Shown piece after piece: positions 5,790-11,548 of a stretch of DNA of 11,548 bases. The notes below the pieces were generated by a model. It saw nothing but the letters and a program-made list of their open reading frames with translations. It made no database searches and had not been told where the DNA came from. How positions within the stretch are numbered: position 1 is the stretch's first letter; each line of letters starts with the position of its first letter. The DNA is from Betaproteobacteria bacterium (GTDB lineage: Bacteria > Pseudomonadota > Gammaproteobacteria > Burkholderiales > Casimicrobiaceae), in NCBI GenBank assembly GCA_025355395.1, contig JANXZT010000463.1, positions 1 to 11,548 on the forward strand, written 5' to 3'. Made by a program: the position numbers and the translations under genes.

Positions 5790-6074
5790 GTGATACGCGT
5801 GAACATCCTGCTGCTCATCGTGCTCGTCCTGTGTGCGCTCTCCCTCGTGACCTCGCGGCACCAGGCGCGCCAGCGCTTCGTCGAGCTGGAGCGGGAGCAA
5901 TTGCAGTTGAACCGCTACGAAGTGGAATTCGGGCAACTCCAGCTCGAGCAATCGACCTGGGGCATGCCGGCGCGCATCGAAAAAATCGCTCGCGAGCAAT
6001 TGCGCATGCAGCTTCCCGGCGCCAGCCGGGTGGAGATGGTGCGCGGCGGTGTCGATGGGAACGCCAAGCCATGA
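5790..6074 (+). CDS. ftsL: cell division protein FtsL
   Basis: FtsL is a small bitopic divisome protein that, with FtsB and FtsQ, helps activate the FtsW/FtsI septal synthase. The 94-residue product has a short cytoplasmic N-terminus, one transmembrane helix (about 4-22, NILLLIVLVLCALSLVTS), then a Glu/Gln/Leu-rich coiled-coil stretch (about 25-55), and the FtsL-like motif WGMPARIEKIAREQLRM. I chose GTG at 5790, 7 bases after the rsmH stop; GTG at 5799 is an alternative three codons later. Longer upstream reading would add about 50 residues overlapping rsmH without FtsL character. It overlaps ftsI by 4 bases (ATGA). The sequence is poorly conserved as usual for FtsL, but topology and position make the call secure. 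Confidence 0.9.
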   Translation: MIRVNILLLIVLVLCALSLVTSRHQARQRFVELEREQLQLNRYEVEFGQLQLEQSTWGMPARIEKIAREQLRMQLPGASRVEMVRGGVDGNAKP

Positions 6075-7810
6075 GGACTACCGCCGGCGCCATGCGGCGC
6101 TATCCGCCACCGCCGCTGGCATTGCCGCGGTTGCGCGCACCCATCGTATTCGCGGTGCTGCTGTTGCTGTTCGTCGGCCTCGCGGGGCGTTCGCTCTTCC
6201 TGCAATGGATCGACAACGCCTTTTTGCAGGAGCAGGGAAGCTCGCGCTACAGCCGGCAATTGGAAGTGCCGGCCCATCGCGGCATGATCGTCGATCGCTC
6301 CGGAGAGGCGCTCGCGATTTCGACGCCGGTCAAGTCCATTTGGGCGTTTCCGTCGAAGATCGAGGCGACGCCGGACCAGATGCTCTCGCTTGCCAAGGTG
6401 CTTGAAACCAATCCCAGGACGCTTGCCCGCAGATTGGAAGAAGGCGGCGAATTCATGTTCATCGCAAGGCAGGTGCCGCCGGAGGTCGCGGATCGCGTCG
6501 CGGCATTGCGCATCAAGGGTATTCACGATCAGAACGAATATCGCCGCTTTTATCCGGGTGGCGACACGATGAGCCACATCCTGGGCTTCACCGGCGACCA
6601 CGATGTGGGCCAGGAGGGTATCGAGCTTGCCCAGCAGGAGTGGCTGGGCGGCAAGCCGGGAAGCCGCCGCGTCATCATCAATCGCCGCGGTGACGTGGTC
6701 GAAGACGTGGAGTCCGTGCGGGCACCCCAAGCCGGACGGGACCTGGCGCTCGCCATCGATACGCGACTGCAATATCTCGCTTTCCGCGAGTTGAAGGCCG
6801 CGGTGGAATTGAACAAGGCCAAGGCGGGTGGCCTCGTGGTGCTCGACGCCAGGTCGGGCGAGATTCTGGCGCTCGCCAACTGGCCGACCTACAATCCAAA
6901 CGCGCGTGAGCGCGCCGGTCGCGACCGCATGCGCAATCGTGCGTTGACCGATGTGTTCGAGCCAGGCTCGACGTTGAAGCCGTTCACGATCGCGCTCGCT
7001 CTGGAGACCGGAAAGGTGCGCCCGGACACCATCATCCAGACCGCGCCGGGCACCCTCACGATCGGTCCCAACACGATTCACGACGCGCATCCAAACGGTG
7101 CACTCACCGTCGAGCAGGTAATCCAGAAGTCGTCGAATGTCGGCGCCGCCAAGATTGCGTTGCAACTGCCGGCCGAGAAAATGTGGGAGATGCTGACGGA
7201 ATCCGGATTTGGCTCGCCGCCGAAGACGGGGTTTCCCGGCGAGGTCGGCGGCCGGTTGCGGCCAGCCAAATCGTGGAAGCCGATCGAGCAGGCGACGATT
7301 GCCTACGGACATGGCATCTCGGTGAACCTCGTGCAACTGGCGCGTGGTTATGGCCTTTTTGCAAGCGACGGTGATCTGAAACCGGTGACACTGTTCAAGG
7401 GCAATGGCCCGGTCGCAGGCCGGCCGGTCATAAGCCCCGAGACGGCGCGCGCCGTTCGCCACATGCTGGAAATGGCGGTGCAGCCCGGCGGCACGGCGCC
7501 GAAAGCCCAGATTGCCGGCTATCGCGTCGCCGGCAAGACCGGGACCACGCTCAAGCTCGAAGGGCGTGCCTACACCAACAAGTATGTCTCGTCGTTCGTG
7601 GGTTTTGCCCCGGCATCCAATCCGCGCCTGATCGTGGCGGTGATGCTGGATGAGCCGTCAGCGGGCGAGCATTTCGGCGGCGCGGTGGCGGCGCCCGTGT
7701 TCTCGGCAGTGACTGGCGCGGCGTTGCGGATGCTGGGCGTCCCGCCGGACGCCCCGGTGGGCAATGTGATCCTCCCCCCCGAGGGCGCCGAAGTGCAGGA
7801 AGAATCCTGA
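6071..7810 (+). CDS. ftsI: septal peptidoglycan transpeptidase FtsI (PBP3)
   Basis: FtsI is the class B penicillin-binding protein that cross-links peptidoglycan at the division septum, in complex with FtsW. The 579-residue protein has a cytoplasmic tail, one transmembrane anchor (about 24-45), a PBP dimerisation domain starting at VPAHRGMIVDRSGEALA, and a transpeptidase domain. The catalytic motifs are intact: STLK with nucleophile Ser300 and Lys303, SSN at 354-356, and KTGT at 489-492. The length is close to E. coli FtsI (588). The start at ATG 6071 overlaps the ftsL stop by 4 bases. An in-frame upstream start at 5831 would add 80 residues that only re-read ftsL, and is rejected. It ends with a 1-base overlap into murE (TGATG). 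Confidence 0.97.
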   Translation: MRTTAGAMRRYPPPPLALPRLRAPIVFAVLLLLFVGLAGRSLFLQWIDNAFLQEQGSSRYSRQLEVPAHRGMIVDRSGEALAISTPVKSIWAFPSKIEATPDQMLSLAKVLETNPRTLARRLEEGGEFMFIARQVPPEVADRVAALRIKGIHDQNEYRRFYPGGDTMSHILGFTGDHDVGQEGIELAQQEWLGGKPGSRRVIINRRGDVVEDVESVRAPQAGRDLALAIDTRLQYLAFRELKAAVELNKAKAGGLVVLDARSGEILALANWPTYNPNARERAGRDRMRNRALTDVFEPGSTLKPFTIALALETGKVRPDTIIQTAPGTLTIGPNTIHDAHPNGALTVEQVIQKSSNVGAAKIALQLPAEKMWEMLTESGFGSPPKTGFPGEVGGRLRPAKSWKPIEQATIAYGHGISVNLVQLARGYGLFASDGDLKPVTLFKGNGPVAGRPVISPETARAVRHMLEMAVQPGGTAPKAQIAGYRVAGKTGTTLKLEGRAYTNKYVSSFVGFAPASNPRLIVAVMLDEPSAGEHFGGAVAAPVFSAVTGAALRMLGVPPDAPVGNVILPPEGAEVQEES

Positions 7811-9291
7811 TGCCCGCCACGCTCGCCGAACGCTTCGACGTCGCCGCAATGCTTGCGCGTCTGGGTGTCGCGCCCAAGCGTGTCACGGCGGACAGCCGCA
7901 GGGTGCGTCCCGGTGATGCGTTTGCCGCGTTTCCGGGTGGCCGCGTGGATGGGCGCGCATTCATCAATGATGCGATTGCGCGCGGCGCACTCGCGGTGTT
8001 CTGGGAATCGTCGTCCTTTGCGTGGAAGATGGATTGGACTGTGGCGAACATGCCGGTCGAAGGCTTGCGTGAGCGGCTGGGAGCGATCGCGGATTTTGTC
8101 TATGGCAGTCCTTCCGAGGCGCTGTGGATGATCGGCGTGACCGGCACCAACGGCAAGACGTCGTGCGCGCACGCCATCGGCCAGTGCTTCGATCGGTGTG
8201 GACAACGCGCGGGCGTGATCGGAACGCTCGGCAACGGGATGGTCGGCGCATTGACTGCGGCCACTCATACCACGCCGGATGCGGCAGCGCTGCACGAGAC
8301 CCTTGCTGCGTTGCGCGATGCCGGCGCCAGCACGGTGGCCATGGAGGTCTCGTCGCACGGTCTTGACCAGGGACGGGTCAACGCGGTGGCCTTCGACGTC
8401 GCGCTTTTCACCAACCTCACCCGCGACCATCTCGACTATCACGGCACGATGGTGGCTTATGGCGCGGCGAAGGCCCGTCTTTTCGCGTGGCCCGGCCTGC
8501 ATGCGAGCATCATCAATCGCGATGACGCGTTCGGACAGAGCCTTGCAGAATCAGCGAGGGCGCGCGGCCAGAAGGTGCTTACGTATGGATTGAGCGGCGC
8601 CGACATCGTTGCATCCAACGTGCGTCCGACGCTCGAGGGCACCTCTTTCTCGCTGGCTTCGCCGTGGGGGCGCGCCGAGGTGGCGACCAGGCTCGCCGGT
8701 GCTTTCAATGTATCGAACGTGCTCGGCGTGCTCGGCGTGCTCCTTGCGAGCCAGATTCCACTCCCGGATGCGGTTGCTGCAGTGGCCACGGTCGAACCCC
8801 CCGTGGGCCGCATGCAACGGTTCGGCGGCGGCGACCGTCCGATCGTGATCGTCGACTACGCGCACACGCCCGATGCACTGGAAAAAGTCCTTGCAGCGTT
8901 GCGACCCGTGGTCGGCAAGGGTCGAGAGCTCGTTTGCGTATTCGGCTGCGGCGGCAACCGTGATGCAGGCAAGCGGCAAGAGATGGGACGCGTGGCAGCA
9001 CAGCTCGCCGACCGTGTCGTCGTGACCAACGACAATCCGCGCAACGAAAATCCCGCGGCCATTGCCGAGTCGATCCTGCATGGCATTCGGGAAACGCCCA
9101 ACCGCCGCTGGGCGCTGGAGCTCGACCGCGGCGTGGCAATCGCCCTCTCGGTGCGCAAGGCGCGCCCGGGCGATGTCGTGCTGATCGCCGGCAAGGGCCA
9201 TGAAGACTATCAGGAGCAACGCGGCGTTCGCGAGCATTTTTCGGACGCAGAGGCGGCGCTCGCTGCACTTGGCGCGTGGAGCGCTGCATGA
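7810..9291 (+). CDS. murE: UDP-MurNAc-L-Ala-D-Glu:meso-diaminopimelate ligase MurE
   Basis: MurE is a cytoplasmic ATP-dependent ligase that adds the third peptide residue to UDP-MurNAc-dipeptide. The 493-residue protein has an N-terminal substrate domain (TADSRRVRPGDAF), an ATP-binding P-loop GVTGTNGKTS (109-118), the central motif EVSSHGLDQGR, a probable carbamylated lysine in AAKARLF (Lys221), and a C-terminal domain with YAHTPDAL, FGCGGNRD and DNPR (408-411). DNPR is the signature of enzymes specific for meso-diaminopimelate, so the wall is expected to be of the usual Gram-negative type. The ATG at 7810 overlaps the ftsI stop by one base and follows AGGAAG at 7797-7802 by 7 bases. It overlaps murF by 4 bases. 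Length and motifs are normal. Confidence 0.97.
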   Translation: MPATLAERFDVAAMLARLGVAPKRVTADSRRVRPGDAFAAFPGGRVDGRAFINDAIARGALAVFWESSSFAWKMDWTVANMPVEGLRERLGAIADFVYGSPSEALWMIGVTGTNGKTSCAHAIGQCFDRCGQRAGVIGTLGNGMVGALTAATHTTPDAAALHETLAALRDAGASTVAMEVSSHGLDQGRVNAVAFDVALFTNLTRDHLDYHGTMVAYGAAKARLFAWPGLHASIINRDDAFGQSLAESARARGQKVLTYGLSGADIVASNVRPTLEGTSFSLASPWGRAEVATRLAGAFNVSNVLGVLGVLLASQIPLPDAVAAVATVEPPVGRMQRFGGGDRPIVIVDYAHTPDALEKVLAALRPVVGKGRELVCVFGCGGNRDAGKRQEMGRVAAQLADRVVVTNDNPRNENPAAIAESILHGIRETPNRRWALELDRGVAIALSVRKARPGDVVLIAGKGHEDYQEQRGVREHFSDAEAALAALGAWSAA

Positions 9292-10670
9292 TGGATACGG
9301 CAACGGCCGCTGCGGTCCTGAATGGCCGGCTGATCGGGCGCAGCGTGTTTTTCAATCGCGTCAGCACCGATACCCGAACGCTCGCGCCGGGTGATCTTTT
9401 CGTGGCGCTCAAGGGCGAGCGTTTCGATGGCCATCATTTCGTGGGCCGCGCTATCGAGCTCGGCGCGGCGGCGGCGCTGGTGTCCGATGTCGATGCCGAC
9501 GCGGTAACCGGCAACCGGATCGCGGTGGACGACTCGCTCAGAGCCTTGGGACGGCTTGCCGCGCACTGGCGTCGGCGTTTCGACATCCCGGTGGTGGTGG
9601 TGGTCGGCAGCAACGGCAAGACCACCGTCAAGGAAATGCTCGCCTCGATCCTGCGGGCCCAATTCGGCGAGGATCGCGTGCTGGCTACGCGCGGCAATCT
9701 CAACAACGCCATTGGTCTTCCGCTCACCGTGCTTGGGTTGCGCGATTCGCATCGGGCCGCAGTCATCGAGCTTGGCATGAATCACCGCGGTGAGACGGCA
9801 GAGCTCGCGCCGATCGCCGGCCCCACCGTCGCCCTTATCAACAATGCCCAGCGCGAGCATCAGGAATTCATGCATGGCGTGGCCGATGTCGCGGCGGAGC
9901 ACAGCGCGCTGCTGCCGGCATTGGCAGAGAAGGGTGTCGCTGTAATCAACGCCGATGACCCGCACGTCGATGTCTGGCGCCGCGCGGTCCCGCCAGGGCG
10001 CGGAATCGTCGAGTTTGCGCTCGACCATGCCGCAGCCGTGCGGGGCGAGTGCTCGACCGGTCCGGCGTCGAATCGGTCCCATATCAGCCTCCATATCATT
10101 ACGCAGGGCGGCGCGGTCGACGTCACGCTGGCAATTCCCGGACGTCATAACGCCGTTAACGCGCTCGCGGCGACAGCGGCGGCCCTCGCGGCCGGGGCCG
10201 GCCTTCCCGCTGTGGTCGCCGGCCTCGAGAGCTTTGCGCCGGTTGCCGGACGGCTGGTGTCGCGCACGGCGAAAAGTGGCGCGGCGGTCATCGATGACAC
10301 GTACAACGCCAATCCCGATTCCGTCCGGGCAGCGATCGCAGTGCTCGCCGCCGCGCGGCCGCCGCGCTGGCTCGTTCTTGGTGACATGGGCGAACTCGGC
10401 ACCGAGGGGCCCGCGTATCACCGCGAGGCCGGTCACGCCGCACGTGCGGCGGGCATCGACCGGTTGCTCACGGCGGGTCCGCTTGCGGCGGAAGCTGCGG
10501 CGGCGTTCGGGACGCGTGGCGAGCACTTCGCGAGTGTCGAGGCGCTGGCCGAGCACGTCGCCGCCGCGGTGCGAGAAAACGTCACGATTCTGGTCAAGGG
10601 ATCGCGCTTCATGCGCATGGAGCGCGTGGTGGCGAGTCTTTGCAACGATCCGGCGGAAGAGGCGCACTGA
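9288..10670 (+). CDS. murF: UDP-MurNAc-tripeptide:D-Ala-D-Ala ligase MurF
   Basis: MurF is a cytoplasmic ATP-dependent ligase that attaches D-alanyl-D-alanine, completing the UDP-MurNAc-pentapeptide. The 460-residue protein shows STDTRTLAPGDLFVAL near the N-terminus, the P-loop GSNGKTT (107-113), NLNNAIGLPLTVL, ELGMNHRGE, the INNAQREH segment, GRHNAVNALAA and the C-terminal DDTYNANPDS and LGDMGELG. I chose the ATG at 9288, which overlaps the murE stop by 4 bases and has GGAG (9278-9281) 6 bases upstream. A GTG at 9276 in the same frame would add four residues and lacks this support. It ends with a one-base overlap into mraY. No anomaly is seen. Confidence 0.97.
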   Translation: MMDTATAAAVLNGRLIGRSVFFNRVSTDTRTLAPGDLFVALKGERFDGHHFVGRAIELGAAAALVSDVDADAVTGNRIAVDDSLRALGRLAAHWRRRFDIPVVVVVGSNGKTTVKEMLASILRAQFGEDRVLATRGNLNNAIGLPLTVLGLRDSHRAAVIELGMNHRGETAELAPIAGPTVALINNAQREHQEFMHGVADVAAEHSALLPALAEKGVAVINADDPHVDVWRRAVPPGRGIVEFALDHAAAVRGECSTGPASNRSHISLHIITQGGAVDVTLAIPGRHNAVNALAATAAALAAGAGLPAVVAGLESFAPVAGRLVSRTAKSGAAVIDDTYNANPDSVRAAIAVLAAARPPRWLVLGDMGELGTEGPAYHREAGHAARAAGIDRLLTAGPLAAEAAAAFGTRGEHFASVEALAEHVAAAVRENVTILVKGSRFMRMERVVASLCNDPAEEAH

Positions 10671-11548
10671 TGCTGCTCTGGCTAAGCGAGCTTCTTGCCA
10701 AGGATATCCGCGCGTTCAACGTATTCGGCTATATCACGCTGCGCGCGGTGCTGGCCTGCATGACGGCGCTGTTCATCTCGTTTATCGTCGGCCCGCGGAC
10801 CATTGCCTGGCTGACGCGCATGAAGATCGGCCAGGCAGTGCGCGACGACGGTCCGCAGAGTCACCTCGTCAAGGCCGGCACGCCCACCATGGGCGGCGCG
10901 CTCATCCTGGTCTCCATCGCGATCACGACACTGATGTGGGGCGACCTCGCGAATCGTTTTGTGTGGGTCGTACTCCTGGTCACGCTGGGCTACGGGGCGA
11001 TCGGCTGGGTCGATGATTACCGCAAGGTCGTGCGTCGCAACCCGAAGGGAATCCCGGCGCGCGCAAAGTTCTTCTGGCAATCGGTGATCGGGCTCATCGC
11101 AGCCGTCTACCTCGCATTCAGCGTTTCGGCGCCGTCGAACACCCAGGCACTCCATCTCCTGCTGGAATGGATTCGCAGCGGCTTTTCCTTGACCCTTCCC
11201 CCGCGAGCCGATCTCATCGTGCCGTTCTTCAAGACGATCTCCTACCCGCTGGGGGTGTGGGGTTTTATCGCGCTCACCTATTTTGTGATCGTGGGCACGA
11301 GCAACGCCGTGAATCTTACCGACGGTCTCGACGGCCTTGCGATCATGCCTACGGTGATGGTGGCGGCGGCCCTGGGGGTCTTCGCGTACGTGACCGGCAA
11401 CGCCGTGTTCGCGCGCTATCTTCAGTTTCCATTCATCCCGGGGTCCGGTGAGCTGGCGGTTATTTGCGGTGCGCTCGCCGGTGCGGGCCTGGGCTTCCTC
11501 TGGTTCAACGCCTATCCGGCCGAGGTCTTCATGGGCGATGTCGGCGCG
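10670..11548 (+). CDS. mraY: phospho-MurNAc-pentapeptide transferase MraY, partial (C-terminus beyond right edge)
   Basis: MraY is the integral membrane enzyme that transfers phospho-MurNAc-pentapeptide from UDP to undecaprenyl phosphate, forming lipid I. The first 293 residues are present and the frame is open to the last base. Visible signatures are VRDDGPQSHLVKAGTPTMGG, the Asp pair in GWVDDYRK (Asp115, Asp116), NAVNLTDGLDGLA (213-225), and NAYPAEVFMGDVGA (280-293) with the presumed active-site Asp290. Several hydrophobic helices are evident. Between the second-Asp region and the LTDGLDG motif there is a loop around 148-182 that is longer than in E. coli; from memory this is usual in betaproteobacteria. 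The ATG at 10670 overlaps the murF stop (TGATG), with GAGG 7 bases upstream. The missing part should hold the conserved histidine loop. Confidence 0.95.
   Translation, partial: MLLWLSELLAKDIRAFNVFGYITLRAVLACMTALFISFIVGPRTIAWLTRMKIGQAVRDDGPQSHLVKAGTPTMGGALILVSIAITTLMWGDLANRFVWVVLLVTLGYGAIGWVDDYRKVVRRNPKGIPARAKFFWQSVIGLIAAVYLAFSVSAPSNTQALHLLLEWIRSGFSLTLPPRADLIVPFFKTISYPLGVWGFIALTYFVIVGTSNAVNLTDGLDGLAIMPTVMVAAALGVFAYVTGNAVFARYLQFPFIPGSGELAVICGALAGAGLGFLWFNAYPAEVFMGDVGA

Noticed and set aside
5831..6070. Upstream extension of ftsI from a start at 5831
   Set aside because: It would add 80 Arg/Ala-rich residues inside ftsL in another frame. ATG 6071 overlaps the ftsL stop and gives a normal FtsI N-terminus.
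5915..7462. 515-codon minus-strand open frame opposite ftsL and ftsI
   Set aside because: It is a shadow of a high-GC coding strand. The translation is His/Arg-rich without domains, and FtsI on the other strand is complete.
9210..10667. 485-codon minus-strand open frame opposite murF
   Set aside because: It is almost a mirror of murF, with no family motif, consistent with an antisense shadow in GC-rich DNA.

Overview
The window looks like chromosomal DNA from a Gram-negative proteobacterium, most likely a betaproteobacterium. The reasons are the canonical division/cell-wall (dcw) gene order, a MurE with the DNPR motif of meso-diaminopimelate-adding enzymes, a MraY with a long inserted loop, and a DUF5648 domain of the kind common in betaproteobacterial exported proteins. 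The species cannot be told from this sequence.

Layout. The left third (1-3779, minus strand) is a compact operon of exported proteins. Reading from its promoter side it holds a DUF5648-DUF1800 protein (3779-1659), a Tat-exported DUF1501 protein (1657-275), and a c-type cytochrome that runs off the left edge (about 265-1). The cytochrome reading frame has no ATG, GTG or TTG start, so it is easily missed. It shows a signal peptide, a CRVCH haem motif and a downstream methionine. The role of this trio is not established. A periplasmic or surface redox module is a reasonable inference.

A 510-bp divergent intergenic region (3780-4289) separates this operon from the dcw cluster. Its left half carries three 10-bp-spaced boxes (two identical GTGTAAC copies around a degenerate one), an imperfect 23-bp direct repeat and several short palindromes. 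Its right half is AT-rich (18 of 60 bases are G or C at 4081-4140) and leads into a strong sigma70-type promoter (TTGACC, 18-bp spacer, TATAGT). Just downstream lie three GTGG boxes at exact 10-bp spacing, the known form of the MraZ operator.

The right two thirds (4290-11548, plus strand) is the start of the dcw operon: mraZ, rsmH (mraW), ftsL, ftsI, murE, murF and mraY (cut by the right edge). Adjacent genes overlap by 1 or 4 bases or lie 7 bases apart, so they are read as one transcript with translational coupling. MraZ is predicted to repress the operon through the operator. RsmH methylates 16S rRNA. FtsL and FtsI act in the divisome. MurE, MurF and MraY carry out consecutive steps of peptidoglycan precursor synthesis.

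The dcw part is ordinary. The points worth a second look are the uncharacterised DUF1800/DUF1501/cytochrome trio, the missing start codon of the cytochrome, and the repeat-box operator in front of the trio. I saw no tRNA, rRNA, CRISPR array, insertion sequence or phage gene.
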